Shown here: in pieces, positions 54,145-63,165 of the stretch
How the letters are laid out: each line of letters opens with the position of its first letter
Position numbering within the stretch: position 1 is the first letter of the stretch
Source: Durusdinium trenchii
Lineage: Eukaryota > Sar > Dinophyceae > Suessiales > Symbiodiniaceae
Assembly (NCBI GenBank): GCA_963970005.1
Contig: CAXAMN010021362.1
Coordinates: forward strand, 365,750-429,749
Length of the DNA stretch: 64,000 bases
Direction of reading: 5' to 3'
Notes under the pieces: model-generated
What the model saw: only the letters and a program-made list of their open reading frames with translations
What the model was told of the DNA's origin: nothing
Database searches by the model: none
Position numbers and translations under genes: made by a program

Positions 54145-54386
54145 TGTTCTTGTCTCAGGCTTTGTCGAACCTCAGCTGCATACTCGTATTGTCGGGCGGG
54201 GTGGGGCTGGTACTCAGCACTCACATAGGAGTTGTGCTGATGTTCAGACTAGTGCTTAGCGTGAAGAATGAGGGAATGAGCCGCCGATGTTCCTTATTCC
54301 GATTCCCTACCAAGCACAAGTCACGAGTCAGAGTTTGGTGTGCAAGATTTACAGTAAAGGTAGTAAAGGTGCTTTTTTTTCTGTGA

Positions 54387-56100
54387 TGTCAATTTGCCAG
54401 GCCAAGCCCGCTGTAGAGTGTCAGTAAGTCGTTAAACTCAGGAAGAGTTGTGGGTTGCTTCATGTTGCTTCTTTCGCTACTATCTCCAAGCAGATCAAAG
54501 GGGTTGAATGTTCTTATTGTATTGTGTTCTTATACCGGTTATATCCGATGATGCTTCCAGGTAACACCAGCCAGATTGGCCCTGGTCACCAGCCAGACTG
54601 TGCGGAACAACGGTGTTCCCTGCCAATCCGACCCGCTCAGCGTTGTCGTTGTAGTCCTCGTCTCCAACTCTCCCGGGGCGTAGTCCTCATCTCGTCACCC
54701 CCAGATGAACACATCAGACCGGGCGGAGGGAAAAAAGACACATCAGAATGTCCAAAACCTGTCTCCCGGTTGGCTCTCCAAAAAGGCTTTCTTATTGTCC
54801 TCGGTCTGTCGTCCGAACGGTACCTCCGAACCGGGGGTTTGCACGGCGTGGTCTGTCGGACGAGCCAGTCGTCGGACGAGACGTGACCTCAAAGCGATCT
54901 GCCGCGGGTCGTCGAACCAGGCATGCGATTTGGGATGTCCTCCTGGTACCCCCGGAGCTGCAGGGCAAGGCCAGAACTCGGGTATGTCCATCCAGAAAGA
55001 CTCCAGGGCAAGGCCTGGTTTTCCATGATAAATGGATCTACAGTATACTAGGTGCAGATCTCATAGGACTTTATACTATAATTACATTGATTAATAGAGG
55101 TCACGCGATTATAATGACTGTTTCGAGTGTAGACGGTTGATTCATAAACCCCCCAGTTGGAGAGTGAAACCATATATATATATATAGGTTTGATTAGCTT
55201 CACTTAGCAAACGTAGTGCAGCAGAATCAGTAGAGCGCTCAGGTTCTACAAAACCTCGGCCATACAACCCCGTCCACCCGACCGCTGCACGTCCTACAAA
55301 AGAATAAAGAAAGATGTTTTGCAAGACAGCACGTCATCACATGTCACTTCTACACTACACATCTGTGGCATTGTATGCGGCACCGTCCAGAGCCTCAGAC
55401 ATGTGCATCCTGATGATGCAACTCGATGAAGCTGCTTGACAGCTTCCAGCATGATTGCGGGCCAACGTGGATGGCACGGCCCCGGAAGGATGACCATTCT
55501 TGCTCGACCACGTAACCGGTGGTGGACAACTCCACGTAACCAGAGAGCAAACGATCGTTGAACGAACGTTGGGCGTCCAGAGTGCTTGAATTTGTGCGAA
55601 GGGATTGGTGCCTGGATATATATATATATATATAATTATATATATGGTGTGCTTCGATCATCCTTGTCCGTGGACAGAATGTGGCATGCACACATTCAAA
55701 TACAAATGTCTTTGATTTGCATCCATTGGGTCCATATGAATATGAGACTCAACTTTGAAAGGTGGAATACCCCTGCTACCCTGGTGCATGTGCCTTGGCT
55801 CGTGAGTTGGTTCCAACATTCCCGCCAGCTTAGCATATACTGTAATCAGATCCCTTTTTGGCCATCCTCATCCGAATCCGGATCACCCATTGCCACAGTG
55901 GATGAATCAGATGAACCCCCTGGGAATCCTCCGGTCTCCAGGGAAGCTGGCCAAAAGTGCTGTGGGTCATGGCACTAGGGGTGCCCTGTATTTTTCCACC
56001 GGACATGAACAGAACAGCCTATATAGACTACTAGAATCTACTGGACATAGTCAACTGCCCAGGGTGGTCAAACAGGCTCCCGGTGCCATGACCTACAGCC
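54387..56100 (+). other. Stretch without a supported gene
   Basis: Open pieces at 54,560-55,030 (for example RTVPPNRGFARRGLSDEPVV) lack consistent splice borders and resemble no sulfotransferase segment. AT-rich tracts lie at 55,172-55,188 and 55,615-55,645. Confidence 0.35.
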
Positions 56101-56193
56101 AGTCCTACAGTGGTATCCGTAGTGGTTTCAGGATATTTAAGGGCTTACGCCCGACAGCCGGCCAGGGGCCCAGGCAAAGGGCTTGTTGCAGTC

Positions 56194-56300
56194 GTGGTAG
56201 TGTGCTTGTCATTGTAGTTGTCGTTGTTGCTCGTGTTGCTGTTGTGGTTGGTGTTGTTTCCGCGGTAGTTGTTGTTGTAGTTGTCGTTGGTGGTGGCTCG

Positions 56301-56332
<32 letters not shown>

Positions 56333-56334
56333 GC
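56194..56334 (+). repeat. (GTTGTT)n trinucleotide tract
   Basis: Degenerate GTTGTTGTCGTTG, then pure (TTG)n from about 56,299. It gives Val/Leu runs in translation; not a gene. Confidence 0.85.
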
Positions 56335-56339
56335 TTTCT

Positions 56340-56560
56340 TGGCCCAGCTTGGGTCGATGTTGGCGTATCTTGGGCTATCTGGGCATCTTGGGAGCTATGC
56401 TAGCCCATCTTGTCGCTATGTTGGGGCTATGTTGGCCCATCTTGGGGGCTATGTTGGCCCATATTGGGGTTATCTTGACCCAGCTGGGGGGCTATGTTGG
56501 CCCAGCTTGACCCTAGGTTGGCCCATCTTGGGGCCATGTTGGCCGAACTGGGCCCAGCAT
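56340..56560 (+). repeat. 'GGCCCATCTTGGGGGCTATGTT' minisatellite array 1
   Basis: Units of 12-18 bases built on TTGGCCCATCTTGG / GGGCTATGTTGG. Translates to MLAHLGAMLGLCWPILG-like text. Related arrays lie at 56,935-57,165, 57,480-57,775, 58,250-58,365 and 60,655-60,790. Confidence 0.85.
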
Positions 56561-56705
56561 CCGCCCACGATGCAGACGAAGCACTCGGTGCGGCACGCAT
56601 TTCCAGCATGATTTGGGCCTATGTTACGCAATGTCGACCCATCTGGAGCCACAAACCCGGAAAAATGGAAGAAGCAGAAAACACTGTAAAACACACGATT
56701 CTGCA

Positions 56706-56892
56706 GGGGTCGGCGGCGGAGGGGGGACTCCCCTCTCTCCTTCGGAGAGGAGAGATAGCCTACGGCAAGGACACGGCCTTCGGGCCTTTGGGGCCCCTGG
56801 CCGGATTATGAGGCTTACGCCTGACAGCCGGGCGCCGGCCTATTTGGGTTTGGGTATGTGCAGGGCTGGGTCCTGTCTCTCTCTGTCTCTCT

Positions 56893-56929
<37 letters not shown>

Positions 56930-57300
56930 AGACTTGGTGGGGCCTATATTGAGCAAAGTTAAGCTATCTGGTGCGCATCTTGGCCCTAGGTTGGGCCAAG
57001 TTGAGCCCATGTGGTCTATGTTGGGCACATCTTGGGCCCAAGTTGAGCCTATGTTGGGCCTAGGTCGGCCTATGTTAGGCCTATGTTGGCCTAGGCTGTG
57101 CCTATGTTGGGCATATGTTGGGGATATGTTGGCTATCTTGGGCCTATGTTGGGGATATGTTAGGCAACTTATGTGCCCAACACCCACGAAATGTCGATTA
57201 AGCTTGTCCATGCGGCACGCATTTCCGACACCACCGGCGCCCTGTTAGACGAAAGTCGTGTCCGCCGAAGGCCACGAAACACTGTAAAAAACAATGTTTT
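56706..57300 (+). repeat. Hairpin cassette copy 1
   Basis: Order of parts: GGGTCGGCGGC, a CTCTCC-TTC-GGAGAG hairpin, GGCC-TTCG-GGCC, AGGC-TTAC-GCCT (56,811-56,822), CCGGGCGCCGGCC, a (CT)n tract, the GGCCTATGTTGG array, then CCCACGAAATGTCGATTAAGC and ACGAAACACTGTAAAA. The parts recur in the same order in copies 2-4. Confidence 0.75.
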
Positions 57301-57361
57301 CCCCATCATGCACAAAAAGACTGGTAGATAACATTTAACTTCTGTCGACCGGATTCGACCA

Positions 57362-57930
57362 AAGGGTCGGCGGCAGGGGCGGCAAGCGTATATAACCTTC
57401 GGTTACCAACCGAAGGCGGCGCCCGGATTTCAAGGCTTACGCCTAACAGCCGGGCGCCGGCCCACGTGGGTGTGTGGGGCGTATGTCACGCCCATGTTGG
57501 CCTTGGTGCAAAGTTAAGCTATGCCCTAGGTTGGGCCAAGTGGGGCCTATGTGGTGTATGTTGGGCACATCTTGGGCCCATGTTGAGCCTATGTTGGACC
57601 TATGTTGGCCTATGTTAGGCCTATGTTGGCCTATGTTGGCCTGGGCTGGGCCTATGTTGGCGTATGTTGGCCCCATGTTGGCCTATGTTGGCTCTATGTT
57701 GAGCCATCTTGGAGGCTATGTTGGGCATATGTTGGGGAAATGTTGGCTATCTTGGGCCTATGTTGGGGATGTGTTAGGCAATTTATATTGAAAACATCTT
57801 CCGAGACAACTCTTTACGATTTTTTCCTTCCCGCAAAGCAAAAAAACTGAAAAAAAAACAGCCCAGATGAAATTCTCGGCCGCCGAGGGGCCCGAAACCC
57901 TGTAAAACACAGTGTTTTTTATACCTCACA
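57362..57930 (+). repeat. Hairpin cassette copy 2
   Basis: GGGTCGGCGGC, CCTTCGGTT-ACC-AACCGAAGG (57,396-57,416), GGCGCCCGG, AGGC-TTAC-GCCT (57,433-57,444), CCGGGCGCCGGCC, the GGCCTATGTTGG array, then CGAAACCCTGTAAAACACAGTGTTTT. It lacks the (CT)n tract. Confidence 0.75.
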
Positions 57931-58009
57931 CACACGATACACCGTAAATTACAGCGACTTCAGTGAACAGGAAGTGACCAGGGGGTCCCCCCGTTTTGGT
58001 GACGAGGGT

Positions 58010-58495
58010 CGGCGGCAGCCGGCGCGACCGTCTATAACCTTCGGTTACCACCGAAGGCCTCCGGCGAGGACACGGGCGCGTGGCCGGCGCCCGGATTTAT
58101 GAGGCTTACGCCTGACAGCCGGGCGCCGGCCTATTTGGGTTTGGGTATGTGCAGGGCTGGGTCCTGTCTCTCTCTCTTTGTCTCTCTGTCTCTCTCCCTC
58201 TCTCTCTCTCTCTCTCACACACCTGTCTCTCTCTTTGAGACTTGGTGGAGCTATCTGGTGCCCATGTTGGCATATGTTGGCCCTATGTTGAGCCATCTTG
58301 GAGGCTATGTTGGGCATCTGTTGGCTATCTTGGGACTATGTTGGGGATATGTTAGGCAACTTATGTCCCCAACACCCACGAAATGTCGATTAACCCTGTC
58401 CGCGCGGCACGCATAACTGACACCACGGGCACCCTGTCGTGGACGCCGAAGGCCACGAAACACTGTAAAACACGATGTTTTTGAACATTTTTCGA
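58010..58495 (+). repeat. Hairpin cassette copy 3
   Basis: CCTTCGGT-TACC-ACCGAAGG (58,038-58,057), GGCCGGCGCCCGG (58,082-58,094) facing CCGGGCGCCGGCC (58,119-58,131), with AGGC-TTAC-GCCT inside. Then (TC)n, a short array, CCCACGAAATGTCGATTAA and ACGAAACACTGTAAAACACG. Confidence 0.8.
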
Positions 58496-58581
58496 ACATC
58501 CAGCGCAAGATACATATAAATCTGTCAGGCGGATTCGGGCGGGGGTCGACACGGGGTCGGGCGGAGGTCGACCAAAAGGGT

Positions 58582-58715
58582 CGGCGGCAGGGGGCGCGAG
58601 CGTATATAACCTTCGGTTACCAACCGAAGGCCTCCGGCAAGGGAACGTGCGCGTGGCCGGCGCCCGGATTTAAGAGGCTTACGCCTGACAGCCGGGCGCC
58701 GGCCAAGCAGGGTGA
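58582..58715 (+). repeat. Hairpin cassette copy 4 (5' part)
   Basis: CCTTCGGTT-ACC-AACCGAAGG (58,610-58,630), then a 13-bp inverted pair GGCCGGCGCCCGG (58,655-58,667) and CCGGGCGCCGGCC (58,692-58,704) enclosing AGGC-TTAC-GCCT. The downstream part is replaced by a TC-rich tract and new sequence. A reduced relative with GGGC-TTAC-GCCC lies at 56,141-56,152. Confidence 0.8.
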
Positions 58716-58749
58716 GGGTTTGTGTGAAACGCGTGGACGACGAGGGTGT

Positions 58750-58935
58750 ACAGGGCTGAGTACTCTCTCTCTTTCTCTGTCGCTTTGTCTTGGTCCTTTT
58801 CATCCTCGCTCTCTCTTTTCGCTGTCTCCGTGCCGGCATCTTTCTCTATCTCTCTCTTCCTCTTTCTGTGCTGTGTCTCTTGCTGTCATTCTCTTTCTCC
58901 TTCTCCTTCTCTTCTCTTTCTCTGTGTTTCTCCTT
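58750..58935 (+). repeat. TC-rich low-complexity tract
   Basis: CTCTCTCTTTCTCTGTCGCTTTGTC-type sequence. Similar tracts at 56,876-56,930, 58,166-58,230, 60,370-60,472 and 63,833-64,000 separate the cassettes. Open frames over them (Ser/Leu-rich) are artefacts. Confidence 0.85.
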
Positions 58936-59059
58936 GTCCCCTCAGTGTTGGCCTGGGTCTTCGTCCGTGTCTCCGTCGCGGTATTTGTCGGTAGTTGTCT
59001 CTGTCTCTACCTCTGTGTCGGCTAAAAGGTTGTGGGGGAGCATCGCTCTCCCACCCTCG

Positions 59060-59165
59060 CGCAGGACGGGGGCCGGGACTTCGGGCGTCCCGGCAGCATC
59101 CTTCGCAAGAAGGGGGCTGACCGCCCGGGTGTGCATGGCGCACACCGAAGGTCGGGAGAGCCGTT
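59060..59165 (+). repeat. Three-hairpin block, diverged copy
   Basis: GCCGGGAC-TTCGGGC-GTCCCGGC (59,072-59,094), CCTTC-GCAA-GAAGG (59,100-59,113) and GGTGTGC-ATGGC-GCACACC (59,128-59,146), in the same order as the blocks at 60.23 and 63.69 kb but with changed yet still paired stems. Confidence 0.8.
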
Positions 59166-59541
59166 GGACGCAGTGGAGCGCAGGCGGGGATCGAGGGGGT
59201 CAGCGAGAGAGAGTCAAGCGAGCGTGGAGTAGCGCCAAAGCGAAAACATCTCCGGAGGACCGAGAGGGATTGGTTCACAGGAAGCAAGACAAGAGTCGTG
59301 AGAAAGAGCACAAGCAGAAGCACGACCACGAGAAGTAGGTGCACAAAACCACCCTGGGTAGATCCATTTCATCGTTCACGCGAGCTTTTGATTGACAATA
59401 AGGAAAAACAAGCGTTGTTAGACAGAGCACAAGCAGTGGCATGAGCACGAGAAGCAGGTGCACAAAACCACCCTGGAGTCAGCGCATCGCGCAGCCGCTG
59501 CAGCGAAGTTAGCCGGCAACTTGTCGCGCAAGTCTGGCGAA

Positions 59542-59940
59542 ATGTGGTGGCTGCTGACGCTTGTGGCCGCTTGCGCTGCCTTTCTGTGTGGTATATGGGT
59601 CGCGCGCTGCCGCTACTTGCCGCATATCGCCAGTCTCGAGCGATCGACCATGGAAGCCATGAGCATAAGAGACCACCCAGAGCATCGCCAGAGCAAAAGC
59701 CAGAGCAAAAGCCTAATCCGCCCACTGCATAGAAATTCCAGAGTCAAAAGCCCAGAAATGCGTTGTACTATAGCAGGGTTTCAACTGTATGCTCCCGAAC
59801 GACCTCGGCCACGACTTCGTTTTCGTGGGCCTGTGGAGCCAAAGGTTCGGTTGGACCATGTGCCAGCGCATGACTTTGTCAGAGTCGCATTGCAAACTCC
59901 GACGGAGAAGCGGTCGAAACAGAGCCAAAGAAGCGGTTGA
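59542..59940 (+). CDS. Intron-free open frame, small membrane protein
   Basis: ATG at 59,542 opens MWWLLTLVAACAAFLCGIWV then ARCRYLPHIASLERSTMEAM, one N-terminal membrane helix followed by a basic tail to a stop at 59,938-59,940 (132 residues). The frame is open upstream to 59,458. The 3' half overlaps the ~660-bp direct repeat and has a shifted equivalent at 63.2 kb without the membrane part. No family recognised; it might belong to the repeat element rather than to a host gene. Confidence 0.45.
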   Translation: MWWLLTLVAACAAFLCGIWVARCRYLPHIASLERSTMEAMSIRDHPEHRQSKSQSKSLIRPLHRNSRVKSPEMRCTIAGFQLYAPERPRPRLRFRGPVEPKVRLDHVPAHDFVRVALQTPTEKRSKQSQRSG

Positions 59941-60366
59941 ACCTGCGATGCCGTGTGCGTCCAACCGCACAGATCCTTGGTTCGTTTGCGCCTTCGCTCT
60001 AGCCTGCGCCAGAGCATCGCTCACGCGGTCAACTTCATGACAACAACCAGGCCGTAGCAGTAAAAAAAGGGTCAGCGAGCGCTGCTGGAGCGGTGAGACT
60101 GCAAGGAACAGTGAAACTGTGAACGATGCGTGCAGAGTGCAATGTCCGTGAATTCGTTCTCGCCAGGTGCGCACCGTCTACATCTTCAGTCGGTGGGGGG
60201 CCGAACAACCCCTCCCTGTGCAAGACGGGGACCGGGACTTCGGGCGTCCCGGTAGCATCCTTCTCGAGAAGGAGGCTGACCGTCCCGGGAGCGTCCTTCT
60301 CGAGAAGGGGGCTGACCGCCCGGGCGTATACCTGGTATACGCCGAAGTCGGGAGAGCCGTCTTGCG
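59705..60366 (+). repeat. ~660-bp direct repeat, left copy
   Basis: From GCAAAAGCCTAATCCGCCCA to GGGAGAGCCGTCTTGC, matching 63,160-63,823 with only scattered substitutions and small indels (estimated above 93% by eye). It ends in the three-hairpin block: ACCGGGAC...GTCCCGGT (60,231-60,253), CCTTC-TCGA-GAAGG (60,259 and 60,295) and GGCGTATAC-CTG-GTATACGCC (60,323-60,343). Confidence 0.9.
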
Positions 60367-60654
60367 CATACTGTCTCTGTCGGTCTCTGTCTCTGTAGTC
60401 TCTGTCTCTGTCTTCTCTGTAGTCCCTGTCTCTGTCTTCGCTGTCTCTCTTTCTCTCTCTCTCTCTCTCTTTTGAGACTGTGTGAGGCCTATGTTGCCAC
60501 ATCTTGAGGCAGTCTGTCGGGTCATCTTGCGACTATGTGTACCATAGGCTGGGACTAAGTGAGGTCCTCTTGAAGGCCTCTTTCAGATCATCTCGGAGCA
60601 CATGTTCCGCCTTTGCTGTTGGCGTGTGCCCAACGCCCACGAAATGTCGATTAA

Positions 60655-60790
60655 GCTTGAGCAAAGTTAAGCTATCTGGTGCGCATCTTGGCCCTAGGTT
60701 GGGCCAAGTTGAGCCCATGGGCCCAAGTTGAGCCTATTTAGGCCTATGTTGGCCTAGGTTGGGCCTATGTTGGCGTATGTTGGCCAAGTT
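60655..60790 (+). repeat. Array fragment joined to cassette motif
   Basis: CCCACGAAATGTCGATTAAGC followed by AGCAAAGTTAAGCTATCTGG and the GGCCTATGTTGG array. These are the same parts as at 56,950-57,195 but in swapped order, which points to recombination among cassettes. Confidence 0.75.
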
Positions 60791-60798
60791 GAGTGGCA

Positions 60799-61428
60799 AT
60801 GGTGGGATTGGCAGTGAACAAAGACACTGCAATGGAGCAGAGCATCGCTCAGCTTGCGCCGGCGCAGAGCATCGCTCAGCCGGAGGAGGAGCAGAGCATC
60901 GCTCAGCACTCCCCGGGGCAGAGCATCGCTCAGCTCTTGATGGGGCAGAGCATCGCTCAGTCCCCGACGGCGCAAGAAGAGGCGGCCTCCTCAGCGGTGG
61001 CCCCAGAGGAGGCGGAGCAGGAGGGAATGGCCATGGAGGTCACGACCAATGTACTGCAGCAATGCCAGAAAATTGTGGCGGACAGCGTCCACTACAGCGA
61101 CTTGGTCGAGGCGGAGGTGGCCACGTTGGTGGGTCTCGGCTTAAGGCCTGCGGTGGAAAGACCTGACTTCCTGTCCTGCGTTCGTTGCAAGAACAGCAAA
61201 CGCAAGGAGTACAAGTTCCAAGGCAGCAGCGAGGTCAGGCGACATTTTCAGGGCCACGAGGACTTGCCGGCCGAGCAGCCCGAGCAGACCACGACGATTT
61301 TAGCGGCCAGCGCGGCAGCGCCACCGGAGACAACAGCAAGCTCGGCAGCACCATTGGAGCTGGTGTCCACGGAGCCGGTCAGGGGGGAGAGCGGGTGTCG
61401 GATAGAACAAGAAAAAACAACGTCTTAG
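60799..61428 (+). CDS. Intron-free frame 1: QSIAQ repeats plus a CxxC...HxxxH finger
   Basis: ATG at 60,799; 209 residues. The N-terminal part holds five QSIAQ peptides exactly nine residues apart, made by a 27-bp repeat with core GAGCATCGCTC (60,840, 60,867, 60,894, 60,921, 60,948). An acidic Ala/Glu stretch follows, then a helical segment (MEVTTNVLQQCQKIVADSVH) and a possible zinc finger (FLSCVRCKNSKRKEYKF...EVRRHFQGHEDL) resembling BED/C2H2 types found in transposases and DNA-binding proteins. The tail is Ala/Thr/Pro-rich. It lies between the two ~660-bp repeats and next to frame 2. DNA binding is inferred only from the finger. Confidence 0.6.
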   Translation: MVGLAVNKDTAMEQSIAQLAPAQSIAQPEEEQSIAQHSPGQSIAQLLMGQSIAQSPTAQEEAASSAVAPEEAEQEGMAMEVTTNVLQQCQKIVADSVHYSDLVEAEVATLVGLGLRPAVERPDFLSCVRCKNSKRKEYKFQGSSEVRRHFQGHEDLPAEQPEQTTTILAASAAAPPETTASSAAPLELVSTEPVRGESGCRIEQEKTTS

Positions 61429-61510
61429 GTGAGGAAACGACCATAGGATTCGTGTTCGAGCTTTTTAGGGCCCTTGCGTTTCGCGTGCTTCAATTTTTGT
61501 ACACTTTAAA

Positions 61511-61637
61511 CCTATAGTCCGCAACCGTCCCGGTGAGTGTGCCCGTGTTTCCGTGCCCTTGGAGGCGGGAGCTAAACCCATAGTCCGCAACCGTCCCGGT
61601 GATTGTGCTCGTGTTTCCGTGGCCTTGGAGGCGGGAG
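61511..61637 (+). repeat. Tandem duplication, 61-bp unit
   Basis: C(C/T)ATAGTCCGCAACCGTCCC...GTTTCCGTG(C/G)CCTTGGAGGC twice, 66 bases apart. The second copy lies in the open 5' part of frame 2. Confidence 0.8.
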
Positions 61638-62443
61638 TGTGGTGCGAGCCCGATGCCGCAAGCCGAGCTGAAGCTGCGAAGTTGACGTTGCCAGTTGCCA
61701 ATGAGAGCACCCAGCTTTTGGCGGCAGTGCAGCGAGCCACTGGGGACATGGCAGACTGCTTTGTGAAGGTCGCGGCTGTGGTGGTGCTGGCCGTCGCGCA
61801 AGACCGGCGAGGTCTAGCGAAGGCGTTGATAGCGCTCAACCCCGCCCCAACAAGCCTGCAGAGCATCGCTCAGCAGCAAAGTGGACCTTCGACGTGGTGG
61901 GACGTCACTGGGGAGGCGAACGTGAAGTGGGCGGTGCACTGGGGCGACGAGGCAGAGCCGAGACATGACCTCGCGATCGTCCAAGGCGACAGCTACCAGT
62001 ACGTGAAGAGCAGTTTGTATGGGACGATCGTGATGCGGATGGTCATGGATGCCTGCGAAGCAGTTTTCGCGGACTTGCCCCCGGAAGACCAAAAGTTGGG
62101 TTTTCAGGCCGTGTGCTTGCAAGTGAACACAGCTCTGGGGGAACGAGGCAATTTGGCTCGATTGCTGCTGAGCGAGTCTGCGAAGAGGCCTTGGAAGTTT
62201 GACTTGGATCCATACACTGCAACGCAGAACTATGGGGGCAAGCGGCGGCGGGTGACGACAGTGCAACGGGCATCAGCGAAGGCTGAAGTCGTGGTCAGCC
62301 ACGACCACGAAAAAGTGGCTACCGCGTCAAAGTTCTACCAACTTGGACGTGTGCCGAGTGCCAATCGCTGCGAAACTACCCCCCGTGCGACCAGTGCGGT
62401 TGGCCACGGCCAAAAGCAAGTCGCTACCATGTTGACGTTTTAG
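61553..62443 (+). CDS. Intron-free frame 2, function unknown
   Basis: Open for 296 codons; the first ATG is at 61,748 (231 residues), while GTG or CTG starts would lie upstream. Readable blocks: MADCFVKVAAVVVLAVAQDR, a single QSIAQ at 61,861, WWDVTGEANVKWAVHWGDEA, HDLAIVQGDSYQYVKSSLYG, FADLPPEDQKLGFQAVCLQV, NLARLLLSESAKRPWKFDLD and NYGGKRRRV. Balanced composition and length argue that it is or was translated. No family recognised. It overlaps the zinc-ribbon frame at its 3' end. Confidence 0.55.
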   Translation: MPLEAGAKPIVRNRPGDCARVSVALEAGVWCEPDAASRAEAAKLTLPVANESTQLLAAVQRATGDMADCFVKVAAVVVLAVAQDRRGLAKALIALNPAPTSLQSIAQQQSGPSTWWDVTGEANVKWAVHWGDEAEPRHDLAIVQGDSYQYVKSSLYGTIVMRMVMDACEAVFADLPPEDQKLGFQAVCLQVNTALGERGNLARLLLSESAKRPWKFDLDPYTATQNYGGKRRRVTTVQRASAKAEVVVSHDHEKVATASKFYQLGRVPSANRCETTPRATSAVGHGQKQVATMLTF

Positions 62444-62517
62444 CTCATTGGATCTGTGCAGAGTGCCGCGACAAGCACCAGCATGGCGTGCCAAGGAAAC
62501 GGCGTCGAAAAGTGTAG
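62287..62517 (+). CDS. Zinc-ribbon-like open frame overlapping frame 2
   Basis: In a different frame from frame 2, with no ATG at its start: VLPTWTCAECQSLRNYPPCD, QCGWPRPKASRYHVDVLAHW, ICAECRDKHQHGVPRKRRRK, V, stop TAG at 62,515-62,517. Three CxxC pairs (CAEC, CDQC, CAEC) and a basic tail make chance very unlikely. How it is reached from frame 2 is not visible; splicing, a frame change or a separate start are all possible. It could bind zinc and nucleic acid. Confidence 0.6.
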   Translation, partial: SRGQPRPRKSGYRVKVLPTWTCAECQSLRNYPPCDQCGWPRPKASRYHVDVLAHWICAECRDKHQHGVPRKRRRKV

Positions 62518-62546
62518 ACGCCTATGCCATGCAAGCAGCATGCGCT

Positions 62547-63165
62547 CATGCCCGGCAAAACCATAGTCCGCCCACTTAATAGAAATTCCATTGTCCACAA
62601 CCTGATGCACAGAACCACCCTGGGCCGCACCATTTCATCCTCGCCAGCGCATCGCGCAGCCGCCAGAGCATCGCTCATGCCCGGCAAAACCATAGTCCGC
62701 CCACCTAATAGAAATTCCATGCTTAAAAACCTGATGCACAGAACCACCCCGGGCAGCGCCATTTCATCCTAGCCAGCGCATCGCGCAGCCGCTGCAGCCA
62801 AGTCCGCCAGAGCATCAGCACCATTTTATCTCCTACCCGAGGGCCAGAGCATCGCTCCTGCCCGGTAAAACCATAGTCCGCCCACCTAATAGAAATTCCA
62901 TTGTCCAAAACCTGATGCACAGAACCACCCTGGGCAGCACCATTTCATCCGAGCCAGCGCATCGCGCAGCCCCTGCAGCCAAGTCCGCAAGAGCTTCACT
63001 CATGCCCGGCAAAACCTTAGTCCGCCCACCGAATAGAAATTCCATGATTAAAAACCTGGTGCACAGAACTACCGGGCAGCGCCATTTCACCCCCTATACG
63101 AGGGCCAACGCATCGCGCAGCCCCTGCAGCCAAGTCCGCAAGAGCATCACTCATGCCCGGCAAAA
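62547..63165 (+). repeat. Tandem array of ~130-180 bp units
   Basis: Five units starting (C)ATGCCCGGCAAAACC at 62,547, 62,676, about 62,853, 63,001 and 63,152, each with ATAGTCCGCCCAC, TAGAAATTCCAT, TGATGCACAGAACCACC and a CAGCGCATCGCGCAG or AGAGCATCGCTCA core. The last unit merges into the right copy of the ~660-bp repeat. A related piece lies upstream of the left copy (59,458-59,520). Confidence 0.8.

Noticed and set aside
56339-57791. Frames reading MLAHLGAMLGLCWPILG and minus-strand NIGQHRPNIG
   Set aside because: Translations of the GGCCTATGTTGG arrays on both strands.
59713-60174. 153-codon minus-strand frame with a near-identical partner at 63,168-63,632
   Set aside because: Open in both copies, but the two copies are a near-identical duplication, so shared openness is weak evidence; no recognisable domain, and the plus strand carries competing frames. 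Not fully excluded.
58720-60520. Ser/Leu-rich plus frames and Arg/Glu-rich minus frames around the TC tracts
   Set aside because: Low-complexity sequence; no motif, and open on both strands because of simple composition.
62547-63165. CRISPR-like array
   Set aside because: Units of 130-180 bp with variable spacing and eukaryotic context; ordinary tandem repeats.
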